DNA of 9,999 nt from CAYNNP01 sp964398215 (GCA_964398215.1 CAYNNP010000240.1:1-9999), one strand, 5' to 3'. Shown: positions 1 through 7,603, numbered from the stretch's first letter. Made by a program: numbers and translations. The notes: generated from the sequence alone by a model not told the origin.

Positions 1-306
1 TCAACCTTGGCTCGGTCCCTCGCTCACGCGTCGGGTTACCAAAAACCAATGCCTGACGAAAAAAACGCATTCAGTGTAGGCCGGACCAAGGACGCGATAC
101 GTGCCGGAACAGCGCAAACGCCTCCATTGTGTCGCGGAGATTACGCTATCAACGACGTTTCTACTTGCGTCCGAAGTTCCGGCAATTGCATCGTTTGCTC
201 GGTCCGGCCTACCCCAAAAGCCCAACTCCAAAACGCGTGAGCGAGGGACAATCAACCTTGGCTCGGTCCCTCGCTCACGCGTCGGGTTACCAAAAACCAA
301 TGCCTG
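1..306. repeat. Composite fold-back intergenic repeat with 55-bp direct duplication
   Basis: This stretch carries no credible gene. Bases 1-55 are repeated exactly at 252-306. Between the copies are nested inverted arms: 15-31 pairs perfectly with 233-249 (17 bp), 76-87 with 201-212 (12 bp, gtaggccggacc and its complement), and 102-110 with 176-184 (9 bp, tgccggaac and its complement). Bases 15-249 can therefore fold into one long hairpin. Because 233-249 also pairs with the second copy at 266-282, a short local hairpin competes with the long one. The organisation is that of a dispersed non-coding palindromic repeat, not an insertion sequence, since no transposase is present. I associate similar motifs with planctomycete intergenic regions, but that is memory and not a search result. 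The unit may continue beyond the left edge of the window. Confidence 0.8.
233..282 (-). terminator. Perfect 17-bp hairpin downstream of glgC, possible terminator
   Basis: Arms 233-249 and 266-282 are perfect reverse complements around a 16-nt loop (250-265). On the minus strand the hairpin begins 34 nt after the glgC stop, and the distal arm runs into TTTT then GG. The T-run is short, so intrinsic termination or protection of the mRNA 3' end are both possible. The hairpin is built from the repeat element and may not have evolved for glgC. Confidence 0.45.
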
Positions 307-316
307 CGACCGCGGT

Positions 317-1606
317 CTAGCACTCGAAATCGTTTGGAATCATGCCTTTCTTGATGACCACAGGGATTCCATCGCGAATCTGCAACGCATCATCTTCGTC
401 GCCTGCGGTTTTTACGCCGTCCGAATTCGTGATCTTGACGTTTTCGCCAATCCGGCAATTTTTGTCCAAGATGGCACCCTGAATCAAACTGCCTTGGCCA
501 ATCCCAATCGGCAATCCATCCGCAACCTCTTCAGGTCTCTCCATATAGTCCGCCCCCATGACCACGCTATCTTTGATCGTAACGTTGTCACCGATCACGG
601 TTCTTAATCCGATCACGCTATTTTCAATCGTCACGTTGTTTCCAATCCGACATCCATCCGCAATCAGGCTGCCCTCGATCTTGGTTGTGCCCATCAACGT
701 TGGCGGCAAAAACCGGGGACGGCTATAAATCTTTGCATCGGGATTATGAATCTCAAACGATGGATTCGTTTTAGCCAACTGCAAATTCGCTTCGTAAAAC
801 GCTCGGATCGTTCCGATGTCTTCCCAGTAACCGTCAAACAAATGGACCTGGACTTTATGGCTCTCGATGGCATGCGGAAAAATGCCTTTGCCAAAATCCT
901 CTTCATCCGAATTCTCAAGCAAGTCGACCAAGAACTTGCGATTGAAAATGTACAGTCCCATGCTGGCCAAGCAATCGCGGCCGTTACTCTTAACACCGCG
1001 TGCGTCGATCCAAGCGGGATCCATCCGAACGGTCGCAAGCTCTTCTTCCGTCTGTGGCTTTTCAACGAACCCGCGGACCTGTCCCGATTCATCGACTTGC
1101 ATGATCCCCAATGCCGAAGCAGCATCACGGTCGACTGGAATTCCTGCGATCGTAGCATCAGCCCCCGACTCGACATGCGTTTGCATCATGTCCGCAAAAT
1201 CCATGCGATAGAGTTGGTCGCCCGATAGAATCAAAACATGTTCGACCCAGCGCTGCTGCATGTATCGCAAGTTTTTGCGTACAGCATCGGCAGTCCCCTG
1301 GTACCAATCGGTTCCTTTGGCAACGGTCTGCTGTGCCGCCAGAACCTCGACAAATCCATTGCTGAAGTGGTCAAAGAAATAGGTTTGTCGCAAATGCCGG
1401 TGCAAACTGACGGACAAAAACTGCGTCAGAACGTAGACGCCATTGATCCCGCTATTGATGCAATTGCTGATCGGAATGTCGATCAATCTGTATTTTGCCG
1501 CCAGCGGTACCGCTGGTTTGGCGCGGATTTGAGTCAGTGGCTGGAGACGGGTCCCACGCCCACCACCAAGGATCAATGCAATCGTCTTTGAGACGTCCCG
1601 CGACAT
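317..1606 (-). CDS. glgC: Glucose-1-phosphate adenylyltransferase (ADP-glucose pyrophosphorylase)
   Basis: The predicted 429-aa protein makes ADP-glucose from glucose-1-phosphate and ATP, the committed cytoplasmic step of glycogen synthesis; E. coli GlgC is of similar length. The N-terminal nucleotidyltransferase domain shows GGGRGTRLQPLT (14-25), AKPAVP (29-34), GTADAVR (104-110), the catalytic-type SGDQLYRMDF (128-137), the sugar-phosphate site FVEKP (180-184) and WEDIGT (261-266). A left-handed beta-helix of hexapeptide-like repeats follows from about 305 to 400. The segment FSNGFVEVLAAQQ (81-93) resembles cyanobacterial and plant enzymes more than the enterobacterial form, suggesting (inference) control by 3-phosphoglycerate and phosphate. 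ATG at 1606 was chosen; an in-frame TTG at 1618 would add four residues, and neither start has a clear ribosome-binding site. It lies 93 bp downstream of a co-directional reductase gene, so co-transcription is possible. Confidence 0.96.
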   Translation of the reverse strand: MSRDVSKTIALILGGGRGTRLQPLTQIRAKPAVPLAAKYRLIDIPISNCINSGINGVYVLTQFLSVSLHRHLRQTYFFDHFSNGFVEVLAAQQTVAKGTDWYQGTADAVRKNLRYMQQRWVEHVLILSGDQLYRMDFADMMQTHVESGADATIAGIPVDRDAASALGIMQVDESGQVRGFVEKPQTEEELATVRMDPAWIDARGVKSNGRDCLASMGLYIFNRKFLVDLLENSDEEDFGKGIFPHAIESHKVQVHLFDGYWEDIGTIRAFYEANLQLAKTNPSFEIHNPDAKIYSRPRFLPPTLMGTTKIEGSLIADGCRIGNNVTIENSVIGLRTVIGDNVTIKDSVVMGADYMERPEEVADGLPIGIGQGSLIQGAILDKNCRIGENVKITNSDGVKTAGDEDDALQIRDGIPVVIKKGMIPNDFEC

Positions 1607-1699
1607 AAAATGAGCCAAGAAAAGAGAAACGGTTCAATCAAAACGCTAGCCTTGGTTGTAGCCGATTGGTTCCGGCTGAACGAGCGGCCGCACGTTGAT

Positions 1700-2668
1700 T
1701 TACCAATATTTCTCAAAACGAATACTGCCCGCTCCCGAATGATCGGATTCGTCCTGAAAGCCTGCGTCACGCAACAAGGGCAACATCCCTGGCGTCGAAG
1801 GCGGATCGCTTCCGGGTGCCACGTATCCAATCATGGCAGGATTGCCGCACAGGAACACATGTGTATTGGACGGGGCAAGTGGATCTCCGGCGGCCTCAGC
1901 TAACTTGCCAGACGTGAACAGTTCTTGCAAATACTGCTTGCCCACAAAATTCGGATGCTCAGGATCCAAGTTCTCAGGATCGCGTGTTGAATACGGCAAG
2001 TACTTGTAGTTGGGAAACTTGTCCATCAACCGCTGATGAATTTCGATGTACGCAAGGTCTGAGCGATGACGAACACTTGTTGCATTAACAATCACACCGC
2101 GGTGTCCATCGGCCAAAAGTTTCGCCGCCATCGCATTGTGCGGCGCTTCGCCGGTACCAGTGCCAAGCATCAAGATCGATTCGTCAGGTTTGACATCACC
2201 CAACACGTATTTGCCAGTGACTTTCTTGCCGACCATGATTCGGTCGCCTTCGCCCAAATTGAATAGCCGTGGTGTCAGCACCGGCGGTTTCTTGTCGGCA
2301 GAATCGGCTTCGCGAACCAGAGTGATGTAAAACTCCATGTAGTCGATCGAATCAACCGTTACCGGCGACCCCGATTCGTCCGCCAAAGGACACGATATCG
2401 AATAAGCTCGCTGCATTACTTTGCGAATTTTCTTTTCGGGTACGTCCTCCGGCTGCGTTCCCACCAGCCGTGACTCCCAGTTACCAAGCCCCAGTGTGAC
2501 GTACTGGCCAGGATCAAATGGGGGCACGCCCCCATCTGGTCGGACGTGAAAACGTGCCAAATCTTCGTGGCAATCAATCCGGCGAATGATCGTTGCGTTG
2601 TAAAACTTGTCGCGGAGTACAGTCACTTCATCCGATGGCAGCACGCCCGAACCAATTGATTCACTCAA
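1700..2668 (-). CDS. Ferredoxin-NADP(+) reductase-like flavoprotein
   Basis: The predicted 322-aa protein fits the ferredoxin-NADP reductase fold, which moves electrons between NADP(H) and ferredoxin or flavodoxin via FAD in the cytoplasm. A FAD-binding barrel comes first, with FDPGQYVTLG (51-60) and the flavin motif RAYS (87-90). The NAD(P) half has a glycine motif GTGTGEAP (169-176) and FLCGNPAMIG (272-281). It ends in EKYW, with an aromatic residue next to the end as in many bacterial members. The Glu-Ala-Pro in the glycine motif, where Leu/Ile/Val-Ala-Pro is usual, suggests a divergent subgroup. No ATG lies near the N-terminus. I chose TTG at 2668 because GGAG sits 8 nt upstream; TTG at 2686 (six more residues) or GTG at 2644 are alternatives. 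The true redox partner cannot be read from the sequence; no ferredoxin gene is present here. Confidence 0.88.
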   Translation of the reverse strand: MSESIGSGVLPSDEVTVLRDKFYNATIIRRIDCHEDLARFHVRPDGGVPPFDPGQYVTLGLGNWESRLVGTQPEDVPEKKIRKVMQRAYSISCPLADESGSPVTVDSIDYMEFYITLVREADSADKKPPVLTPRLFNLGEGDRIMVGKKVTGKYVLGDVKPDESILMLGTGTGEAPHNAMAAKLLADGHRGVIVNATSVRHRSDLAYIEIHQRLMDKFPNYKYLPYSTRDPENLDPEHPNFVGKQYLQELFTSGKLAEAAGDPLAPSNTHVFLCGNPAMIGYVAPGSDPPSTPGMLPLLRDAGFQDESDHSGAGSIRFEKYW

Positions 2669-2717
2669 CTTATCTTCTCCACACAAGGTCCTGAGGATCG
2701 ATTTCTGGGGTCCGTCC

Positions 2718-2755
2718 GATAAATCAGCGCCAACTAGTCGAAATCTCGATTTATC
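2718..2755. promoter_or_regulatory. Inverted repeat in the divergent reductase/SHD1 gap
   Basis: Eight-base arms gataaatc (2718-2725) and gatttatc (2748-2755) are perfect reverse complements separated by 22 nt. They lie in the 231-bp gap from which the reductase and SHD1-like genes are transcribed apart. An operator for a dimeric regulator is possible, but arms this short can occur by chance. I could not place convincing -35/-10 boxes in the gap. Confidence 0.2.
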
Positions 2756-2899
2756 AAACCGCTGTCAGACAATATACTGAAATCGATGCATCCGACGTCT
2801 CGGTACACGATGTTTTGCTGATCGAATCTTACATTCGTTGTTCGGTTTCGCAGGTGTGGCGGAATACGACGACTTGGTCCACAAATCAAAAGAATAGAA

Positions 2900-4399
2900 A
2901 TGAAAGTCAAATCAATGCGAATCGCTGTCTTCGGATTCATTTCCGCGTTCATTTTTACCACCATTGGGACCGTAAATGCCGAAAGCTGGACAGGGCTCAA
3001 TGGGACAACCATCGAAGCCAAGATGGTCGGCCTGTGGGGTGGAAGCGTCCTGCTTGAACTTGATGGCGGCCGCCGCGTGATGGTCAACCTGGATAACCTT
3101 GAAGCGTCCAGTCGCATTCAAGCGAAAGCAATTTTTGAAAAACGAAAAGAATTCCGGTCGATGATCATCAAGGAATACAAGGTTCGGGCGAACGCGCTGA
3201 CCGCCGCAGCACCCTCCCCAATCCCAAGGCCGGTGGCTCCGACCGCGTACGAACGCCCCGCGGCTGGACAACCCGTGGTTGCTCAAATGGGACAATGGAC
3301 CACGCAAATCGAAAACGGTCACTTGATCGTTGTGTTTGATTGTTTGCCACCAAGCTATCGCGCTGACTTGACCCGTCTGGCCAAACTCGCATCAACAAAA
3401 CTGAATCCTTTTGGTGTGACATCGATGGTCAAGACAGGCTATTCGATCGGGGACATGGTCGTGTCCCATCAAAACTGGATCGAGTCGTATCCTCGCATCG
3501 CTCAGCTTGAACCAACGCAACAAGACGACGTGATGAAGATTTTGCTGACCGCTGGTGGGCTTCTTCGTGATGGCCTGAATCCTGAACTGATGGACGTTGC
3601 CAAGCTTCAGTCGATGCCGCTGCGAAAATTCCTTGAAGAGTTTGATGCCGCGACTTCGCCCCACTTGGCACAAGTATTCGCAAACGATTATCTCGCTCTG
3701 CCTTCGTACACATTGAAGTCAGAAGAAAACGGGGTCGCGAACGTTGAAATCAGAATCGAAGACAGCGTACGAACAGTCGACTTTGTTCAGGTAGAAAATT
3801 ACTGGGTACCCCTACCAATAAAAACCGCTTGGGCTGAAACGATCGCAAACGCAGAAGAGTTCTTGACGAACGCTCCCGACGGATCCATCGGCTCCGACCC
3901 GGCCATGGCAATGATGCCAGGGCTGGTAGCTACCTACATGGCACCGTTCAGCGGTGCATCCAAGGCCGAAGATTTTCATGCCGCACTGGAACAAAAAATC
4001 CAGCCGCTACTCGCGCAAGTCCCAAGCATGTTGATGATGGCAGGAGTAAAAAGCATTTCTGGCGGTGGTGATCCTTTCGGACGCGGCGGTGATTCTTTCG
4101 GACGCGGTGGTGGCCAGCGCGGTGCCGGACAATTCGGCAATGAGTCGGAGTTTGGCGACGAGTCCGATAGAGGAGATTTCGAGATGGAAGAAGACGGCCG
4201 AGAACGTGAAATGGAAGAAAATGGCCGCGGCGGAGGTCGAGGACGTGAAGAGTTCGGGCCAGCCGGTGGTGGTGGCGACGGTCGAGGCGGCGGCGGCCGC
4301 GGAGGGCGCGAAGAAATCGGCCCACCCGGTGGTGGCGGTCGAGGCGGCGGTGGAGGCCGAGGAGGGCGCGAAGAAATTGGCCCAGCCGGTGGTCGTTAA
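2900..4399 (+). CDS. Secreted SHD1-like domain protein with Gly/Arg-rich tail
   Basis: The predicted protein has 499 residues and an unknown function. Residues 1-27 form a signal peptide with a probable cut after VNA. Residues 28-80 (beginning ESWTGLNGTTIEAKMVGL, with LDGGRRVMVNLDNL at 54-67) resemble the SHD1 domain (SLA1 homology domain 1), which in Planctomycetes is common in exported proteins with a W-T...DG...V-L layout. Residues 88-125 are Pro/Ala-rich linker. Residues 125-385 form a mixed helical/strand region that I do not recognise. Residues 388-499 are low complexity, rich in Gly, Arg, Glu and Asp, ending in three degenerate copies of a GGRGGREEIGP-like unit. The export route and domains suggest a periplasmic or cell-surface role, perhaps binding. 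ATG at 2900 is used; ATG at 2915 is equally possible, as neither has a good ribosome-binding site. The 3' end overlaps hemY by 11 nt. Confidence 0.85.
   Translation: MKVKSMRIAVFGFISAFIFTTIGTVNAESWTGLNGTTIEAKMVGLWGGSVLLELDGGRRVMVNLDNLEASSRIQAKAIFEKRKEFRSMIIKEYKVRANALTAAAPSPIPRPVAPTAYERPAAGQPVVAQMGQWTTQIENGHLIVVFDCLPPSYRADLTRLAKLASTKLNPFGVTSMVKTGYSIGDMVVSHQNWIESYPRIAQLEPTQQDDVMKILLTAGGLLRDGLNPELMDVAKLQSMPLRKFLEEFDAATSPHLAQVFANDYLALPSYTLKSEENGVANVEIRIEDSVRTVDFVQVENYWVPLPIKTAWAETIANAEEFLTNAPDGSIGSDPAMAMMPGLVATYMAPFSGASKAEDFHAALEQKIQPLLAQVPSMLMMAGVKSISGGGDPFGRGGDSFGRGGGQRGAGQFGNESEFGDESDRGDFEMEEDGREREMEENGRGGGRGREEFGPAGGGGDGRGGGGRGGREEIGPPGGGGRGGGGGRGGREEIGPAGGR
4226..4396 (+). repeat. In-gene tandem repeat coding the Gly/Arg-rich tail
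   Basis: About three degenerate units of 57-60 bp lie end to end within the SHD1-like gene. The last two are clearest: 4281-4320 and 4338-4380 share gtcgaggcggcgg and gagggcgcgaagaaat and differ mainly by a 3-nt insertion. The first (around 4245-4270) is more diverged. Length differences are multiples of three, so the frame is kept. Such arrays can expand or contract by slippage, altering tail length. Confidence 0.7.
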
Positions 4400-5825
4400 G
4401 CCCACGGATACTCTAGCGCAAACACGCGTCGCAATCGTTGGCGGTGGCCTGTCTGGTTTGGCGACTGCCATTCAGCTCCATTTGCTTCAGCCAAACGCGA
4501 ACATTCTTCTTTATGAGGCATCGTCACGATTGGGCGGTGTCATCCAAACCGAGTTGGTCGATGATTTTGTGATCGACCATGGTGCGGATATGTTTGCTGC
4601 TCAACCGGTCGATGCTCTTAGTCTCTGCCAGAAACTTGGGATCGACGACCAGCTCATTCTGCCAGAGCTAGAAGGTCGTGGGGCGATGATCGTTCGCAAT
4701 GGGCGGTTGCTGCCAATCCCCGACGGTTTTGTCTTGATGCGAGCCACCAAGACGTGGCCAATGATGACAACCCCATTGCTGTCGATCGCCGGAAAACTAA
4801 GTTTGCTGTCGGAGCGATTCAGAAAACCAATCGACCTTTCCCAAGACCTAAGTGTTGGCGAGTTCGTGCGTCAACGAATGGGCGCGGAAGTACTGGATCG
4901 GATCGTCAGCCCGCTGGTCGGCGGAATCTATACAGCCGACATCGAAAAGCTCAGCATGCTGGCAACCATGAAACCGATTTCGGAAATGGCCAAGAAATAC
5001 GGTTCGCTCGGCAAGGCGACTGCCGCCCGGCGCCGAAACGGTGAAGACACCGCAGAACGACTCAGCAGCGGCGCTCGGTACAATCAGTTTCGATCTTTTC
5101 CAAAGGGCATGCGTCAATTGATCGATCATCTATCCAGCAAATTACCGGAAGGCACGATTGCGACCAACAGCCCCGTCAGCGCAATTCGCCCCGAAAACAA
5201 ACGCTGGATCGTGTCGCACTCGGACAAACAAGAAGACAGCTTTGACAACGTTGTGATCACCAGCCCAGCCAAGGTAACGGCACGATTGCTGACAGGCGTT
5301 TCGCCAGAAGCTTCCGCAGCGCTGGGCGCAATCGAATCTTCGTCAGCAGCAATCGTTGTCTTGGCGGTCAAGAAAACGGATATCGCCAAACCAGTCAAAG
5401 CCTTCGGCGCCGTCGTCCCAATCATCGAAGGCCACAAAATATTGGCGATCAGTTTCGCTAGCCACAAGTTTGCCAATCGGGCTCCCAGCGATCACACTCT
5501 CATCCGCGTGTTTCTGGGAGGATCATTGCAACCGGAGCTGCTAGAGCATGACGACAATGAATTGGTATCGATTGTTCGCAAAGAGCTAGGCGATTTGATT
5601 GGACTGACAGGCACACCGACACTTTCGCGAGTGTTTCGCTGGAACGAATCGATGCCCCAGTATCATGTTGGCCATCTCCAGCGTGTCGAAACGATCGAAA
5701 GTTCTATCGCCGCCAAAACCGGGCTGCACATCGTTTCCAACGCACTGGGCGGCGTCGGGATCGCGCCCATCATCCGCGCGGCCGGCAAGGTTGCCGAAAA
5801 AATCGCCAACTCGCAACAGCCATAA
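4389..5825 (+). CDS. hemY: HemY-type protoporphyrinogen/coproporphyrinogen oxidase
   Basis: The predicted 478-aa FAD protein matches the oxygen-dependent porphyrinogen oxidase family, which oxidises protoporphyrinogen IX (or coproporphyrinogen III in some bacteria) late in haem synthesis, usually at the membrane surface. An N-terminal dinucleotide-binding motif VAIVGGGLSGLATA (14-27) leads to EASSRLGG (43-50). The family signature SPLVGGIYTADIEKLSM lies at 174-190 and SFPKGM at 236-241. The C-terminal flavin segment has WNESMPQYHVGH (418-429) and SNALGGVGIAP (450-460), where many relatives read GNAY-x-GVGIP. Length is normal. The start is uncertain: GTG at 4389 gives a typical N-terminus and an 11-nt overlap with the upstream gene, suggesting translational coupling. 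TTG at 4377 and ATG at 4221 are in frame but would be read through the upstream gene's repeat. Which porphyrinogen is the substrate cannot be decided from this sequence. Confidence 0.92.
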   Translation: MVVKPTDTLAQTRVAIVGGGLSGLATAIQLHLLQPNANILLYEASSRLGGVIQTELVDDFVIDHGADMFAAQPVDALSLCQKLGIDDQLILPELEGRGAMIVRNGRLLPIPDGFVLMRATKTWPMMTTPLLSIAGKLSLLSERFRKPIDLSQDLSVGEFVRQRMGAEVLDRIVSPLVGGIYTADIEKLSMLATMKPISEMAKKYGSLGKATAARRRNGEDTAERLSSGARYNQFRSFPKGMRQLIDHLSSKLPEGTIATNSPVSAIRPENKRWIVSHSDKQEDSFDNVVITSPAKVTARLLTGVSPEASAALGAIESSSAAIVVLAVKKTDIAKPVKAFGAVVPIIEGHKILAISFASHKFANRAPSDHTLIRVFLGGSLQPELLEHDDNELVSIVRKELGDLIGLTGTPTLSRVFRWNESMPQYHVGHLQRVETIESSIAAKTGLHIVSNALGGVGIAPIIRAAGKVAEKIANSQQP

Positions 5826-5827
5826 AC

Positions 5828-5871
5828 GCGATCAAGCGACCAGCCTGATCTTGATTCGCCTCACGCTTTTT
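5828..5871 (+). terminator. Candidate hairpin terminator after hemY
   Basis: In the 46-nt convergent gap, gcgatcaag (5828-5836) pairs with cttgattcgc (5850-5859) with one bulged base. A spacer ctcacg and then cttttt (5866-5871) follow. The stem is modest and the T-run is several bases from it, so this is only a candidate for ending hemY transcription before it runs into lysS. Confidence 0.3.
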
Positions 5872-7449
5872 CTAGCTTTCGGGCCGCAAGTGCGGAAACA
5901 GGATGATATCGCGGATCGATTTTTGATTCGTCAACAACATGACCAATCGGTCGATCCCAATCCCAAGTCCACCGGCTGGCGGCATCGCGTATCGCAAAGC
6001 GCGGACAAAATCGTGATCCATCTTGGCCATCGAATCCTCTTCATCCTGACCTTCAAGCTGAGTCTTGAACAACTCTTCTTGCAGATCTGGATCGTTCAAT
6101 TCCGTATACGCATTGGCAAGTTCCATCCCCAAGATAAACAACTCAAAACGCTCCGCGATCTCTGGATTGTCACGTTTGCGTTTTGTCAAAGGACAAATGC
6201 TAGCCGGATAATCGATCACGAAAATTGGCCCACGCAAAGTATCCTCGACCTTCTCTTCAAAGATCTCGTTGCGGACAACATCCAAGTGCTTGCCCTCGGT
6301 ATCCAGCTTTAGTTTGCCCGCAAGATCTAGAACCGCAGCCTCATCGGCAGAGTCGATTCCGGTCGCATCCTGAAAGAGCTTGGCGTAAGTCTCGCGTTTG
6401 AACGGAGGCGTAAAGTCGATTTCTTGGCCATCGAATTCTCGTTTGTACCCACCGCCGATCGCATCGATCGCGTTGCATACAATCTGCTCGGTCAAATCCA
6501 TCATCGACCGGTAGTCACCATAGGCTTGGTAGCACTCCATCATCGTGAATTCAGGATTGTGTCGCGGCGAAACACCCTCGTTGCGATAAACGCGGCCGAG
6601 TTCGTAAACGCGTTCCATGCCACCGACCATCAATCGCTTGAGATGCAATTCCAGCGCGATCCGCATCGTTAGCGGCATGTCCAGTGCATTGTGATGCGTG
6701 TTGAAAGGCCTTGCTGCTGCACCACCGGCGACAGTGTGAAGCGTTGGGCCTTCGACTTCGCAAAAACCGTCGTCGTCCAGCGTCTGCCGAACGGACTTGA
6801 CGATTTTTGTTCGATCCATGAACGTCTCGATCACCCCATCATTGAACGCCATGTCCGCGTAACGCATCCGTTGACGAAGCTCTGGGTTGGTAAGGCCTGC
6901 ATGCTTTTCCGGCGGCACTTCTAGCATCTTGGTGTGAAAGAAAAGCTTTTCAGCGAACACGGTTATTTCACCCGTGTTGGTTCGCCCAAGTCTGCCTTCG
7001 GCGCCGACCAGATCACCCATGTCCATCAGTTTTGCCAAAGCAAAATCTGTTTCACCAACCTGTTTCTTGCCAATGAAAATTTGGATGCTGCCGGTCCAAT
7101 CTCGCAAATTCAAAAAAATCAATTTGCCCGTATCGCGCAGCAGACGCACCCTGCCAGAGACGCGCACGTTTGGTCCAACTTCACCGCCAGGTCCGTTGTC
7201 GGATTTCCATTGTCGATAGTTCAAGTCGGCGTCTGTAAAGTCCGGCAAAGGCACTTCGGTGCCGTCTTCTTTGACAAACTTTACTTCCGAAATTCGCTCT
7301 CGGCAGTCGCCGTTAAGCGTTCGATCATCAAACCGGCCGCCAAATGGATCCAAGCCCATTTCGACGATCGCTTTCATTTTCTCGCGTCGGTTTACACGTT
7401 CGTCTTTGCTGTCTTCGTTTGATTCTGGTTCGGTCGGTTGGTCAGACAT
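5872..7449 (-). CDS. lysS: Lysyl-tRNA synthetase, class II
   Basis: The predicted 525-aa cytoplasmic enzyme charges tRNA-Lys with lysine using ATP. After a charged N-terminal extension, an OB-fold anticodon-binding domain covers about 95-175 (VRVSGRVRLLRDTGKLIF at 95-112). The class II catalytic domain follows, with a motif-1-like helix near 210-235, motif 2 as GRVYRNEGVSPRHNPEFT (285-302), and motif 3 as GLGIGIDRLVMLL (494-506), ending SIRDIILFPHLRP. The order and spacing are those of bacterial LysS, about 20 residues longer than E. coli LysS (roughly 505 residues). The extra length appears to sit before the OB fold (around 40-95). ATG at 7449 is chosen, since upstream codons give an N-terminus unlike the family. 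No strong ribosome-binding site is visible. It converges with hemY and diverges from the receiver-like gene. Confidence 0.97.
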   Translation of the reverse strand: MSDQPTEPESNEDSKDERVNRREKMKAIVEMGLDPFGGRFDDRTLNGDCRERISEVKFVKEDGTEVPLPDFTDADLNYRQWKSDNGPGGEVGPNVRVSGRVRLLRDTGKLIFLNLRDWTGSIQIFIGKKQVGETDFALAKLMDMGDLVGAEGRLGRTNTGEITVFAEKLFFHTKMLEVPPEKHAGLTNPELRQRMRYADMAFNDGVIETFMDRTKIVKSVRQTLDDDGFCEVEGPTLHTVAGGAAARPFNTHHNALDMPLTMRIALELHLKRLMVGGMERVYELGRVYRNEGVSPRHNPEFTMMECYQAYGDYRSMMDLTEQIVCNAIDAIGGGYKREFDGQEIDFTPPFKRETYAKLFQDATGIDSADEAAVLDLAGKLKLDTEGKHLDVVRNEIFEEKVEDTLRGPIFVIDYPASICPLTKRKRDNPEIAERFELFILGMELANAYTELNDPDLQEELFKTQLEGQDEEDSMAKMDHDFVRALRYAMPPAGGLGIGIDRLVMLLTNQKSIRDIILFPHLRPES

Positions 7450-7603
7450 GTGATTCTTTAATAGCAAAACGAGTATTTCAATACGCGAATTGTTGTGCGG
7501 TATCGCGATTGTGGCAACCAGCAAGACATCTTGCCGCAGGACAACGTCGCATCGTACTAGTAAAAGACAGGAGTTTCCCACGGCCCGTCTTGTTCGCCTA
7601 CAA

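Noticed and set aside
76..212. Cloverleaf-like nested stems suggesting a tRNA or small RNA
   Set aside because: Arm spacing and sequence fit no tRNA (no T-loop GTTC-A-A pattern or CCA-ready acceptor); a palindromic repeat explains the pairing.
1..306. CRISPR-like repeat because of the exact direct duplication
   Set aside because: There are only two copies, 251 bp apart, with internal inverted repeats and no cas genes.
101..607. Plus-strand open frame of 168 codons
   Set aside because: It runs through the repeat element and then antisense to the 3' end of glgC; its translation resembles no family and the glgC frame is unambiguous.
694..1228. Open frames on both strands of about 160 codons inside glgC
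   Set aside because: Both are out-of-frame shadows of glgC codon usage; the glgC product has all family motifs across this stretch.
4065..4388. Upstream extension of hemY to the first in-frame ATG
   Set aside because: The extra 108 residues overlap the secreted SHD1-like gene and are low complexity; HemY relatives begin shortly before the VAIVGGG motif. The lesser alternative ATG 4221 is kept as a finding, not as the call.
3948..4471. Minus-strand frames opposite the SHD1-like tail and the hemY start
   Set aside because: They are Arg/His or Ala/Thr-rich low-complexity products created by the Gly-rich triplet repeat, with no start signal or family resemblance.
5665..7422. Plus-strand frames of up to 215 codons opposite lysS and past the hemY end
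   Set aside because: They are antisense to lysS or out of frame in hemY and show no recognisable domain.
7450..7581. N-terminal extension of lysS by 44 residues
   Set aside because: The added residues are hydrophobic, unlike any lysyl-tRNA synthetase N-terminus, and the ATG at 7449 leads into a typical charged start.
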